NCBI GenBank assembly: GCA_903927265.1
Contig: CAIYMF010000270.1
Location: 1-52,402, forward strand
Length of the DNA: 52,402 bases
Direction of reading: 5' to 3'
Origin: an uncultured bacterium
GTDB taxonomy: Bacteria; Actinomycetota; Actinomycetes; S36-B12; CAIYMF01
Shown here in pieces: positions 31,670 through 40,433 of the stretch. A program made the translations under genes and the position numbers. Below the pieces are notes generated by a model. It had not been told where the DNA came from. It searched no databases and saw only the letters and a list, made by a program, of their open reading frames with translations. Numbering within the stretch: the first letter of the stretch is position 1; every line of letters begins with the position of its first letter.

Positions 31670-32577
31670 GACACGTCCTGCGCGACCCGAGCCGCTGAAC
31701 GCTCGCGGATGAACTGGAACACGAGCACGACGACGCCCGCGATCGCGATCGTTCCGCAAATGACGGTTGAGACCCCGAGTAACTTCAATGCGGTCGCGGC
31801 CAGCACCACCATCAGCAACGCCTTGAGCAGGCGGCCGTCATAGCGCGAAGACATGCGCGCTCCGAGCCACACGCCGGGAATCTGCCCGACCAGCAACGCA
31901 CCGGTGACTCGCCAATCAACGTCGCCGATCGTCATGTGGGCCAACGCTCCCGCGGCCAGCATCGGAACCGCCTGAGTCAGGTCAGTGCCCACCAAGACGC
32001 GCGGCGCCAACAGCGGGTACAACACCAACAAACTGATCACAATGAGCGAGCCCGAGCCCACCGATGTCATTCCGACAATGATTCCGACTACAAAACCCAC
32101 CACGAGGGTGAGGGCACGCTTGATCGGCGCCATCGGTCCACGACGAGGATCGTCGGGAGCCACCACTTCGACGTCAGAACGACGCAGGCGCACAATCCAC
32201 GGGCGCACCACACTGGCGGCCAATGCGATGAGCAAGACGATGCCGATGATGTATTTGAGTTGAGCCGCACTCGCCGGATCTGCCAACGTGCGAGCGAACA
32301 CGATGGTGCCCAGCAGGATGCCAGGAACAGAACCTAAGGACAGCCATTGCACGAGGCCCCAGTGCACCGTGCGGGTGCGGATATGGACGATCGAACCGAC
32401 GGGCTTAATGACCGCGTTGGCGACAACATCGCTCGACACTGCAACGGCGGGTGGCAGTCCAAAAACCAGAATCAACAGCGGCGTCACGAGTACCGCGCCG
32501 CCCATTCCGGTGAGGCCCACCATGAGCCCCGCCAGCAGTCCCCCCACCGCAAGCCAGATGTCGAGTGACTCGATCAA
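31666..32577 (-). CDS. TauE/SafE-family anion exporter
   Basis: A 303-aa membrane protein with about eight helices in two similar halves. Each half opens with the family signature: LLAGLMVGLTGMGGAVLVTP and later VGFVVGIIVGMTSVGSGSLI (G-x-x-x-G-x-G-G/S). TauE/SafE proteins move sulfite, sulfoacetate or other organic anions. The start is TTG 32577, seven bases after AGGTGACC; TTG is unusual in this window but well supported by that site. It is coupled to the P450 gene, which suggests joint handling of one compound, though this is only inferred. Confidence 0.85.
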   Translation of the reverse strand: MIESLDIWLAVGGLLAGLMVGLTGMGGAVLVTPLLILVFGLPPAVAVSSDVVANAVIKPVGSIVHIRTRTVHWGLVQWLSLGSVPGILLGTIVFARTLADPASAAQLKYIIGIVLLIALAASVVRPWIVRLRRSDVEVVAPDDPRRGPMAPIKRALTLVVGFVVGIIVGMTSVGSGSLIVISLLVLYPLLAPRVLVGTDLTQAVPMLAAGALAHMTIGDVDWRVTGALLVGQIPGVWLGARMSSRYDGRLLKALLMVVLAATALKLLGVSTVICGTIAIAGVVVLVFQFIRERSAARVAQDVS

Positions 32578-32701
32578 ACTAGGTCACCTCACCTGTGCGG
32601 TGACGCTGTCTCACGCCCCGTGCACTGCCCGATGTGCCCACGTTCCGAACCTAACGCACCCGTGTCGACCGCCGAGTGTGGGAATGCCGCGAGTCGATCG
32701 A

Positions 32702-32725
32702 TAGTTGTTACATCAACTACAGTTG
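32702..32725. promoter_or_regulatory. overlapping palindromes before pirin
   Basis: TAGTTG-TTACAT-CAACTA (32702-32719) and CAACT-AC-AGTTG (32714-32725) share one half-site, 22 bases before the pirin start. Both fit a winged-helix (MarR-type) dimer. No regulator gene is next to it. Confidence 0.5.
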
Positions 32726-32746
32726 GAACGACCAAGGAGGTCCCTC

Positions 32747-33715
32747 ATGCCGGCCATTACCGCTGACACGCTCACCCTGCCGCGCCTCGACGCCATCGAC
32801 GCGACTGCGCGCCCGCGCTCGGTGAAGGCGGTCTCGACCGCCCCTCGCGGGCACGAGGGCGAGGGCTTCCCCGTACGTCGCGCGTTCGCTGGCATTGACC
32901 TCACCGATCTCGATCCGTTCATTCACATGGATCAGATGGGTGAAGTCGAGTACGCACCCGGCGAGCCCCGCGGAACCGCATGGCACCCGCACCGCGGTTT
33001 TGAAACCTTCACGTACCTCATTGACGGCCGTTTCATTCACCAAGACTCCAACGGTGGGGGCGGCACGATTTCCGATGGAGGTACGCAGTACATGACCGCC
33101 GGCGGAGGCGTGCTGCACATTGAGACACCGCCGGAAGACCTCGTCATGAGCGGCGGTCTCTTTCACGGTTTGCAGCTCTGGATCAACCTGCCGCGCGAGA
33201 AGAAGCTGATCGCTCCGCAGTACCAAGATCTGCAGGGGCGCGACTTCGCTCTGGTCAGTTCACCCGATGGCGGGGCGCTGTTGCGCGTTCTCGCCGGAAG
33301 CATCGCCGGTCATTCCGGTCCGGGTATTTCGCACACGCCCCTGGCCATCGCCCACCTCACGCTGGCACCTGGCGCGCGCATCGAAATTCCGTGGCCGCAC
33401 GAATTCAATGCTCTTGCGTACGCACTCAGTGGGCAGGGCAGCGTCGGTGCCGAGCAACGCGCCATTCGCGAAGGCCAGTTGGCGGTGTTCGGCGCGGGCG
33501 ACACGGTGGTGATTGAGGCCGATTCGCGGCAGCAGTCGAACATGCCGAGCTTGGAAGTGTTCCTGCTCGGTGGAGTTCCGCTGCGTGAACCGGTCGCTGC
33601 CCACGGTCCGTTTGTCATGAACACCCGCAGCGAACTCGTTCAGGCATTCGAGGACTACCAGTCAGGCAAGTTGGGCACCGTACCGCCCAACGCGATCCAG
33701 CCGTTCTACGGCTAA
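32747..33715 (+). CDS. pirin-family cupin protein
   Basis: A 322-aa bicupin. The N-terminal cupin has the metal site in GTAWHPHRGFETFTYLIDG (two His plus Glu) and GGGVLHIETPPED further on, with MDQMGEVEYAPGEPRG before it, all standard for pirin. The C-terminal cupin is degenerate. Some bacterial pirins degrade quercetin, others act as redox sensors or modulators of enzymes; which applies here cannot be told. The start is ATG 32747 after AAGGAGG. Two overlapping palindromes lie at its promoter, and it is divergent from the TauE-P450 pair. Confidence 0.9.
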   Translation: MPAITADTLTLPRLDAIDATARPRSVKAVSTAPRGHEGEGFPVRRAFAGIDLTDLDPFIHMDQMGEVEYAPGEPRGTAWHPHRGFETFTYLIDGRFIHQDSNGGGGTISDGGTQYMTAGGGVLHIETPPEDLVMSGGLFHGLQLWINLPREKKLIAPQYQDLQGRDFALVSSPDGGALLRVLAGSIAGHSGPGISHTPLAIAHLTLAPGARIEIPWPHEFNALAYALSGQGSVGAEQRAIREGQLAVFGAGDTVVIEADSRQQSNMPSLEVFLLGGVPLREPVAAHGPFVMNTRSELVQAFEDYQSGKLGTVPPNAIQPFYG

Positions 33716-33721
33716 TTGTCG

Positions 33722-34969
33722 CTACGAGGCGGGCAGTCGCTCGGGCAGTGGGTGCAAGAACAGCCCACTGCCGAGTTTGGGCTCGAACCACGTCGACTTG
33801 GGCGGCATAATCTCGCCGCGATCAGCCACCGCCACCAATTGCGCCACCGACGTCGGCATCAGCGAGAACGACACGGCGTCGTGACCTTCATCGACGAGTC
33901 GTTCGAGTTCGGGCAAGCCGCGAATTCCGCCCACGAAATGCAACCGCTGATCGCGCCGGGGGTCGCCGATTGCGAGCACAGGCTCGAGCAGATCGGCCTG
34001 CAGTACATCGACATCAAGCACATCATCATCGCGGTCGATTGTTGACCGCAGGCGGTACCACTGACCGTCGAAGTACATGCCGAATTCGCGCAGGCTCGTG
34101 GGCTGAAGAGCGTCGCTGACCACTTCAACAGAGAAGTTCTCGCTCACTGCAGCAAAGAACTGCTCGGAGGTGAGGCCGCTGAGGTCGGCAACCGCACGGT
34201 GGTACGGCATCAGCGTGACCTGATCGGCGGGAACCACGACCGCGAGGAACTGCTCGGCTGTGCCGAGGTCGGCACCGGCGCCGTGTTGCTCGCGACGCGC
34301 ATCACGCACACGTTGCGCTGCGGCACTGCGGTGATGGCCGTCGGCGACGTAGAGGGCCGGCATGTCGGCGATCGCGCTGACTGCGGTGGCGATCTGATCG
34401 CCATCGGACACGATCCATACTTCATGCGAGATGCCGGTGTCAGACACTGCCGAATAGTCGGCAGGCGAGGCGACCACCACGGCATCAAGGAGAGCCGCGA
34501 TGCGCTTGTCTGGCGGACTGAGCAGGAACACCGGCTCATCGTGTGCGCCGACACCTTCGATGTGGCGCACACGGTCGTTTTCCTTGTCGGGCCGGGTCAG
34601 TTCGTGCTTGCGAATGATTCCGGCTGCATAGTCGTCAACGGAAGCGGCGAGTACCAGACCCACCTGCTCAAGGTCACCCATGCGCATGCGGTACACCGAC
34701 AATGTGGGCTCGTCATCAAGGCGCAACACGCCACGCTCAATGAATTCGGTGAGTGCTGCCCCTGATCGCGAGTACACCGCATCGTCATACGGACTGATCG
34801 ACTCGTCGAGATCGATCTCGGCTCGTGACACGTGCAGGAAACTGTCGGGTAGACCCACGGCCATCTCGCGCGCTTCCGCGACGTTCATGACGTCGTATGG
34901 AAGCGCCAACACCGCCTGCGAGGAATCGGCCGTGGGGCGTAGTGAACGGAACGGACCTACGGCAACCAC
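33722..34969 (-). CDS. DUF1015-family protein
   Basis: A 415-aa cytosolic protein of the DUF1015 family. It has the N-terminal VGPFRSLRPT and LPYDVMNVAEARE, then FLHVSRAEIDL, RPDKENDRVRHIEG and the signature VADGHHRSAAAQR at about residue 207, ending VMPPKSTWFEPK-like (IMPPKSTWFEPKLGSGLF). The biochemical role of the family is not settled; it is often near serine/lactate or one-carbon metabolism genes. The start is GTG 34969 with AGGAGA upstream. It follows the NlpC/P60 gene by 25 bases on the same strand and is probably transcribed with it, hence perhaps also under the c-di-AMP switch. Confidence 0.9.
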   Translation of the reverse strand: MVAVGPFRSLRPTADSSQAVLALPYDVMNVAEAREMAVGLPDSFLHVSRAEIDLDESISPYDDAVYSRSGAALTEFIERGVLRLDDEPTLSVYRMRMGDLEQVGLVLAASVDDYAAGIIRKHELTRPDKENDRVRHIEGVGAHDEPVFLLSPPDKRIAALLDAVVVASPADYSAVSDTGISHEVWIVSDGDQIATAVSAIADMPALYVADGHHRSAAAQRVRDARREQHGAGADLGTAEQFLAVVVPADQVTLMPYHRAVADLSGLTSEQFFAAVSENFSVEVVSDALQPTSLREFGMYFDGQWYRLRSTIDRDDDVLDVDVLQADLLEPVLAIGDPRRDQRLHFVGGIRGLPELERLVDEGHDAVSFSLMPTSVAQLVAVADRGEIMPPKSTWFEPKLGSGLFLHPLPERLPAS

Positions 34970-34994
34970 GGCCGATTCTCCTGACGGTTGGGCG

Positions 34995-36218
34995 TTAGCC
35001 GACCGGGCGGCCAGCGTAACTGAAGTGCGATGACGACCAACTGTTCCACGCGTCGGTCACGTGCACACCAACGGAGGGGCTTGCCGCTTCAACAATCTGA
35101 CCGCCGCCGATGTACATGGCCACGTGGTGCGCATTGTTGAAGTAGAACAGCAGGTCACCGGGCTGCAGTTGATCGGTGGAAATGTGCCGCACTTCGTTGG
35201 CCTGGTCATATGAGTACGGGGTGAGAGACACACCTGCTTGTCCCCATGCCCACGCAGTGAGCTTGGAGCAGTCCCACGTGTCCGGCGGGTGAGCGTCGTA
35301 GGTGTACGGCTCGCCCACCTGAGCCAGTGCCGCGGCCACAGCGATCGCTGCCTGATCGGAACCGACGAAACCACCGTTCTGGCCGCCGCTGGATCCGCCG
35401 TTATTCGAGCCACCATTACCGCTGGCGGGACCACCGGTGTCGGCGGTGTCGTTGCTCGAACCGCTCGAGCTACTTGAGCCGCTCGTGGTGTCGTTGTTGT
35501 TGGCCGCGTTGGCCGCACGTGCTTGAGCATCGGCTGCTGCCTGCTCGGCCGCTGCTTGTGCAGCCGCCGCGGCCTGTGCCGCCGCCGCTGCGCGAGCCTG
35601 GCGCTCGGCCTCAAGGCGTCGACGCTCTTCTTCCTTGAGTTGACTGAGCACCTGCTCTTGCTCGGCGAGGTTTGCCCTGATCGCGGCCTGCTGGTCGGCA
35701 ATTTCTTTTTCAACCGCGGCAGCGTCGGATTCTTGCTGACCGAGTTCGGCGGTGGCCTGCGACAACTGAAGGCGAGCCGCAGTGGTGCGGCGCAGCACTG
35801 CGTTCTGGCCCTTGGCCACAATCTCAAGTGCGGCGCTCTGCTGCAGGAAGTCTGCGGGGTTGTCGGCCATGAGTAACTGGACCGACGTGTCGAGCCCACC
35901 CGAACGGTAGGCGACCGAGGCCATCTCGCCGAGGTTGCCCGCTTCCTTGGCAAGTGCTGCCTTGGCGCGAGTGGCCTTCTTCTTGGTGAGATCTTGCTTG
36001 TCGTGAATGCGCTGGAGCCTCACCCGCGCACCATTGAGGTCTTCGGCAACCATTTCGGCCTGGGTCTGAAGGTCGGAAATCTCCGCCTCCACCTCAGCGA
36101 TGGTCTTGGAGGGTGCCGCCGTTACTGCAGGAACCGCAGTAAACGCCACACCCATGAATACGGCCGCGGTGACGGCGATGATGGTGCGCCGACCACGCTT
36201 GATACCTGACAACTGCAC
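34995..36218 (-). CDS. secreted NlpC/P60 peptidoglycan hydrolase with coiled-coil N-terminus
   Basis: A 407-aa exported hydrolase resembling RipA/RipC-type proteins. A signal peptide (TIIAVTAAVFMGVAFTAVPA) is followed by a long coiled coil (about 40-225) rich in Ala, Gln and Glu. A Ser/Gly/Asn linker comes next, then a C-terminal NlpC/P60 domain with catalytic Cys in DCSKLTAWAWGQAG and His in NNAHHVAMYIGGGQI. The usual DCSG has Lys for Gly here. The coiled coil usually holds the enzyme inactive until FtsEX-like partners open it. The start is GTG 36218 near AAGG. A c-di-AMP riboswitch precedes it. Confidence 0.9.
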   Translation of the reverse strand: MQLSGIKRGRRTIIAVTAAVFMGVAFTAVPAVTAAPSKTIAEVEAEISDLQTQAEMVAEDLNGARVRLQRIHDKQDLTKKKATRAKAALAKEAGNLGEMASVAYRSGGLDTSVQLLMADNPADFLQQSAALEIVAKGQNAVLRRTTAARLQLSQATAELGQQESDAAAVEKEIADQQAAIRANLAEQEQVLSQLKEEERRRLEAERQARAAAAAQAAAAAQAAAEQAAADAQARAANAANNNDTTSGSSSSSGSSNDTADTGGPASGNGGSNNGGSSGGQNGGFVGSDQAAIAVAAALAQVGEPYTYDAHPPDTWDCSKLTAWAWGQAGVSLTPYSYDQANEVRHISTDQLQPGDLLFYFNNAHHVAMYIGGGQIVEAASPSVGVHVTDAWNSWSSSHFSYAGRPVG

Positions 36219-36236
36219 GCCTTGTCCTCTCCCCTG

Positions 36237-36420
36237 CCGCCTACCGAGTTAGCTGACGGGCTCGGGCTGGGAAAAGGCCCTACCACCGACCGAAGTCGGA
36301 GGATTCGCCCCAGGAACACGTGGGTCCCCGGCTCTGGACTGGCCCTGTCGGACCTGCCGCAGATTCGGCGGTTCGCGGTTCGAGGCCACTGGAGTGACCC
36401 CGACTGACCTCGTCAGCGTA
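36237..36420 (-). promoter_or_regulatory. c-di-AMP riboswitch (ydaO/yuaA type) for the NlpC/P60 hydrolase
   Basis: On the minus strand GCCGGGGACCCA, then GGGGCGAATCC, then CCCGAGCCCGTCAGCTAACT followed by CGGTAGGCGG appear in the same order and spacing as in the switch at 13981-14190. These are the conserved ydaO cores. A pairable TCCGACTTCGGTCGG hairpin lies in the variable region. The 5' edge is approximate. Confidence 0.88.
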
Positions 36421-36486
36421 CCAAGTGATCGTGAATCTGCCGACCGAGAGGGTGAATTGTGCATAGTCGCTATATCCGTTATGCGC

Positions 36487-36517
36487 GCTATGCCCACCGC
36501 GCCGCGAGGGGCATAGC
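36487..36517. promoter_or_regulatory. 9-bp inverted repeat upstream of the GcvT-like gene
   Basis: GCTATGCCC (36487-36495) and GGGCATAGC (36509-36517) form a perfect inverted repeat with a 13-base gap. GCATAG, CTATA and TTATGC words cluster just upstream (36460-36485). It lies 134 bases before the GcvT-like start and could be the operator of the GcvT/oxidoreductase operon. I see no glycine riboswitch in the gap 36421-36650. Confidence 0.45.
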
Positions 36518-36650
36518 AATCTCACCAGGCGGGAATGCAGATCAATTCGTCCCGGATCTGCCGACCCACTCGCACGGCGCGACGTCAATGCCTAGGGTGG
36601 GCACACGGCTGAACCGTCCCTGCCTTCGACGCCAACTGCGAGGAACGACC

Positions 36651-37859
36651 ATGGTCCTGACCACCCCGTTCCACCCACGCCTGTCCGAACTCAACGAAAC
36701 GGGCCTCTACGGGCATTGGGCGGGCTATCTGTCAGCACTGCGCTATCAGTACTCAGCCAAGAACGAATACTTCGGTATCCGCAACGCCGCTGCGGTCTTC
36801 GATGCCTCGCCCCTGTACAAGTACTGGATTCGTGGTCGCGATGCTCAGAAGTTCCTTGAAGGCTTGATGTCGCGCGACGTACGCACCTGCAAGCCAGGTC
36901 GCGCGCAGTACACGATCTGGTGCGATGACAATGGCCACGTCCTTGAAGACGGTGTGCTGTTCCGGCACGCGCCTGATGAGTTTCTCCTCACCGCCGCCCG
37001 CCCCAACCTGGGTTTCCTGCAAGATCAGGTACGCCGCCTCAACGTCGAGGTCATCGACGCGTCCGACGACTTCGGCGTGCTCGCACTTCAGGGTCCCCGT
37101 TCACGCGAGATCCTCACGCCACTCGTTCCCGAAGTTGCGGAGTTGTCGTTCTTCGGGATGACCCCCGCCAAGATCGCCGGACACAGCGTCACCATCAGCC
37201 GCACCGGATTCACCGGCGACCTGGGATACGAAGTGATGGTTCCGGCAGAGTCGGCCATTCCGGTACTTGATGCGATTCTCGAATCAGGCGCACCGCACCA
37301 CCTGCGTCCCTTCGGCGAGGAAGCCCTTGGCATGGCGCGCATTGAGGCCGGACTTCCGCTGATCGACGTCGACTTTTCGTCATCGCGCTTTGCCTACAAC
37401 GACGACCAGCGCTTCTCTGCCTGGGAACTCGGATTCGGTTGGACCTTGCGCGGAATCGACGACGACTCGCGCGTGTTCACTGGCCGCCGCGCACTACTAC
37501 GCGAACGCGACGAGAACACATCGCGCTGGTCCACGGTCGGCATCTCGATCGCCCAGACTGATTACCGCGCACTGCATGAAGAACACGGCGTCGTTCCGTA
37601 CATGGACGAGATTCCGGTCGACTGGCACACGATGCTCTACGAAAACAGCGACTGGGTGCGGGCCGGCTACGCGACGAGTTTGATGTACTCACCCCTGATG
37701 CAGCGACACATCGGGCTGGCTCGGGTGCGTCCGCACTTGGCCGAACCGGGCACCATCGTGCACGTCGAACAAACAATCAACCACGAGTACTTCACGGTGC
37801 CGGCCACAGTCGTGCCGCTGCCCTTCTTCAACCCGGAGCGAAAGGTGTCAATGGCATGA
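36651..37859 (+). CDS. GcvT-fold folate-dependent aminomethyltransferase-like protein
   Basis: A 402-aa protein of the GcvT/DMGDH-C family. LSALRYQYSAKNEYFGIRNA then VFDASPLYKYWIRG matches the N-terminal folate-binding fold; FGVLALQGPRSREILTPLVP and ISRTGFTGDLGYEVMVPAES are the conserved core, followed by FGEEALGMARIEAGLP. Such proteins take a one-carbon unit from an N-methyl donor to tetrahydrofolate. It is larger than GcvT itself (about 365 aa), lacks the H- and P-protein genes nearby, and has an insert at about residues 290-330, so it is unlikely to be the housekeeping GcvT. The start is ATG 36651 after GAGGAAC. Its stop overlaps the following oxidoreductase (ATGA). Confidence 0.85.
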   Translation: MVLTTPFHPRLSELNETGLYGHWAGYLSALRYQYSAKNEYFGIRNAAAVFDASPLYKYWIRGRDAQKFLEGLMSRDVRTCKPGRAQYTIWCDDNGHVLEDGVLFRHAPDEFLLTAARPNLGFLQDQVRRLNVEVIDASDDFGVLALQGPRSREILTPLVPEVAELSFFGMTPAKIAGHSVTISRTGFTGDLGYEVMVPAESAIPVLDAILESGAPHHLRPFGEEALGMARIEAGLPLIDVDFSSSRFAYNDDQRFSAWELGFGWTLRGIDDDSRVFTGRRALLRERDENTSRWSTVGISIAQTDYRALHEEHGVVPYMDEIPVDWHTMLYENSDWVRAGYATSLMYSPLMQRHIGLARVRPHLAEPGTIVHVEQTINHEYFTVPATVVPLPFFNPERKVSMA

Positions 37860-39445
37860 GCGAGGGCAACCAGTACGACGCGATCGTGGTCGGGGGCGGA
37901 CACAACGGCCTCACCGCCGGCGCGTACCTCGCCAAGGACGGCTTGCGCACACTGATCCTCGAGCAGCGTCACCTCGTGGGTGGTGCGGCAATTACTGAAG
38001 AACTTCGCCCGGGCTTCCAGTTCACGACGTTCAGCTATGGCCTGAGCCTGCTGCGACCGGAAGTCATTCAGGAACTTGAACTCGTGAAGTTCGGGTTCAT
38101 GCCGCTCGAGATGCCCACCACGTTCTGCCCGATGGAGAACGGCGACTACCTGCTCATGGGACCCGACCATGACGCCAACCTGCGCGAGATCGCACGCCAC
38201 TCGCCACGCGACGCCGACGCCACCGAACGTTACGATCACGACATCTCGCGGGTAATGCAGTACGTCAAGCCCCTGTTCGACCGTATGCCGCCCAACCTGT
38301 TCAGCGGAGATCCCGAAGATAAGGCCGAGATCACCTGGCTGCTGCAGCATCTGGGGTCGGGCGACAAGAAGGTCGTGCACGACACCGTGCGTCTACTCAC
38401 CGGCAGCATCGCCGACTTCCTTGATGACTACTTCGAAAGCGATGTCATCAAGGGACACCTGGCATCGAGCGGAATCATCGGTACCAAGGTTGGTCCGATG
38501 TCACAAGGCTCTGGCCTGGTGTACCTGCTGCTCGCAGTGGGCGAGCACGACGGCAACATCGGCAGCTGGTCATTCCACAAGGGCGGCAACGGTGGCGTCA
38601 CGCAGGTCATTGGTCGGGCCGCTGAGGCTTACGGCGCCGAGATTCGCTTGAACTCACGCGTCAATCACGTGTTGGTCGATAACGGTCGGGCCACCGGCGT
38701 GGTACTCGACGACGGCACCGAATTCCACGCACCGGTGGTCATCAGCGCCCTCGATCCGCGCCACACCTTCCTCGAGCTCGTCGACTCACGCGAATTGCCC
38801 AACGATCTGGTCGAAGCCGTTGAGCGCTACCGCTTCCAAGGCACCGCGTCGAAGGTGAACTTTGCACTCGACGCCGCGCCGCGTTTCCCCGCCCTCGGTG
38901 ATCGCACCGATCAGTACCGGGGGTTCATCAACATTGGTCCGTCGATTGAATATCTCGAACGCGCATTCGATCAGGGCAAGTACGGCTGGTACTCCGACCG
39001 CCCCTACCTCGACTGCTGCATTCAGTCATTCCTCGACCCCGACATGGCACCTCCCGGCAAGCACGTGATGTCGTGCTTCACCATGTACACGCCCTACGAA
39101 CTCAAGGGCAGCGATTGGGAAACCGAGCGCGAGAACCTCGGCGACGCCGCGCAGCGCACCCTCGCGTCATTCTTCCCGGGCTTCGACGATCTCGTGCTGC
39201 AGCGCGAGGTGGTCACCCCGCTCGACATCGAGCGCATCACCGGACTCTCCGAAGGCAACATCTACGGTGGCGAGTACCTGGCACCGCAGACGTGGATCTT
39301 CCGACCGGCACCGGGTTACACCGACTACCGCACGCCGATCGAGGGCTACTACCAGGGCGGATCAGGAACCCACCCCGGCGGTTGCGTCAGTGGCGGACCG
39401 GGTCGCTTCGTCTCACAGCAAGTCCTCAAGGACCGCCGCACCTAA
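37856..39445 (+). CDS. FAD-dependent oxidoreductase, phytoene desaturase/PYROXD2-like
   Basis: A 529-aa flavoprotein of the phytoene desaturase-like amine oxidase superfamily, nearest in look to PYROXD2 (C10orf33-type). FAD-binding GGGHNGLTAGAYLAKDGLRT, then EQRHLVGGAAITEELRPGF, then YLLLAVGEHDGNIGSWSFHK, and the C-terminal GGSGTHPGGCVSGGPGRFVS are present. Substrate unknown. It is translationally coupled to the GcvT-fold gene, so the pair likely oxidises an N-methylated or carotenoid-like compound and captures a one-carbon unit. It starts at ATG 37856. Downstream is copy B of the dispersed element. Confidence 0.88.
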   Translation: MSEGNQYDAIVVGGGHNGLTAGAYLAKDGLRTLILEQRHLVGGAAITEELRPGFQFTTFSYGLSLLRPEVIQELELVKFGFMPLEMPTTFCPMENGDYLLMGPDHDANLREIARHSPRDADATERYDHDISRVMQYVKPLFDRMPPNLFSGDPEDKAEITWLLQHLGSGDKKVVHDTVRLLTGSIADFLDDYFESDVIKGHLASSGIIGTKVGPMSQGSGLVYLLLAVGEHDGNIGSWSFHKGGNGGVTQVIGRAAEAYGAEIRLNSRVNHVLVDNGRATGVVLDDGTEFHAPVVISALDPRHTFLELVDSRELPNDLVEAVERYRFQGTASKVNFALDAAPRFPALGDRTDQYRGFINIGPSIEYLERAFDQGKYGWYSDRPYLDCCIQSFLDPDMAPPGKHVMSCFTMYTPYELKGSDWETERENLGDAAQRTLASFFPGFDDLVLQREVVTPLDIERITGLSEGNIYGGEYLAPQTWIFRPAPGYTDYRTPIEGYYQGGSGTHPGGCVSGGPGRFVSQQVLKDRRT

Positions 39446-39473
39446 CCCCGCCCCCCCCCACTGTTTCCGCCCT

Positions 39474-39517
39474 TTTTCCGCATGGGGGGACATTCAGCAC
39501 GCATAGAGGCAGTTTTC
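39474..39517 (-). repeat. 44-bp dispersed element, copy B
   Basis: Read on the minus strand it starts GAAAACTGCCTCTATGCGTG and ends CCCCCCATGCGGAAAA. It continues into a G-rich run (nine consecutive G near 39451-39459 on that strand). It lies between the oxidoreductase stop and the thioesterase start, in the opposite orientation to copies A and C. Confidence 0.85.
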
Positions 39518-39562
39518 GGTACCCAAGCAGACCGAGAATCGCGTTCCCGGCAGGATGAGCGC

Positions 39563-40393
39563 ATGAGCTCGTTCACCGATCTACTTGCCCTCGAACGCGT
39601 CGACCGCGACATCTTCACCGGAAGTTGCCACGCGGGGGCTCCCCTGCGCGTCTTCGGCGGACACGTCGCCGCGCAAGCGCTCACGGCCGCCGGAATCACC
39701 GTCGAAGATCCCGATCGAGGGCTTGACTCATTGCACGCGTACTTCCTGCGCCCTGGCCGCACCACCGACCCGATCGTCTACCTCGTCGACCGACCACGCG
39801 ACGGCCGCTCGTTCACCACTCGCCGAGTTCAAGCCGTTCAATACGGCGAAGTCATATTCGTTTTGAGCGCATCCTTCGCCATTTCCGAAGATGGACCCGA
39901 GCATCAGCCCGAGGCTCCCCACGTCCCCGCGCCCGACGACTGCCCCGTGCTCGACATGCGCTGGCTCGACGCCGCAACCGAAGATGCCGGTGGAACTCTG
40001 ATCGAAGCTCGCGAGATTCCGGCAGATGCAGTGCGCGACGACACTCACGGTCGCTTTGAAGGCGGCCTCTGGGTGCGCGTGCAGGGAGAGATGCCGGCCG
40101 ACCAGCGCGTACACAACTGCGCACTCACCTACATTTCCGACCTTCGACTCGCTGGCGCCGCACTGATGAAACACGGCGGCTACGAGAAGAACCCTGGAAT
40201 GTCGATCACGTCCCTTGACCACGCGATGTGGTTTCATCGTGACTTCCGTGCCGACGAGTGGCTGCTGTTCGTGCAGGGTTCACCAGTGGCAGGCGGCGGT
40301 CGCGGGCTCAACCTCGGCCAATTCTTCACTGCCGACGGCAAACTCGTCGCCTCAGCTGTGCAGGAATCATTAATGCGTCGACTCGCTGACTGA
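39563..40393 (+). CDS. tesB: acyl-CoA thioesterase II (TesB-like)
   Basis: A 276-aa double-hotdog thioesterase. The N-terminal part has ERVDRDIFTGSCHAGAPLRV, then FGGHVAAQALTAAG and SLHAYFLRPGRTTDPIVYLV; the C-terminal half has SLDHAMWFHRDFRADEWLLF and NLGQFFTADGKLVASAVQES, with the catalytic Asp/Gln positions of TesB. It hydrolyses medium to long acyl-CoA. The start is ATG 39563 with CAGGAT exactly six bases upstream, suggesting a leaderless message; AGGATGAG could also be read as a weak ribosome site. It is followed 40 bases later by a peroxiredoxin on the same strand. Confidence 0.92.
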   Translation: MSSFTDLLALERVDRDIFTGSCHAGAPLRVFGGHVAAQALTAAGITVEDPDRGLDSLHAYFLRPGRTTDPIVYLVDRPRDGRSFTTRRVQAVQYGEVIFVLSASFAISEDGPEHQPEAPHVPAPDDCPVLDMRWLDAATEDAGGTLIEAREIPADAVRDDTHGRFEGGLWVRVQGEMPADQRVHNCALTYISDLRLAGAALMKHGGYEKNPGMSITSLDHAMWFHRDFRADEWLLFVQGSPVAGGGRGLNLGQFFTADGKLVASAVQESLMRRLAD

Positions 40394-40433
40394 CCTTGAC
40401 CGTGTGACACTGGCAAGAACCCAAGGAGGAACC

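Noticed and set aside
36421-36650. Glycine riboswitch before the GcvT-like gene
   Set aside because: The paired glycine-aptamer cores are not present; only an inverted repeat is seen.
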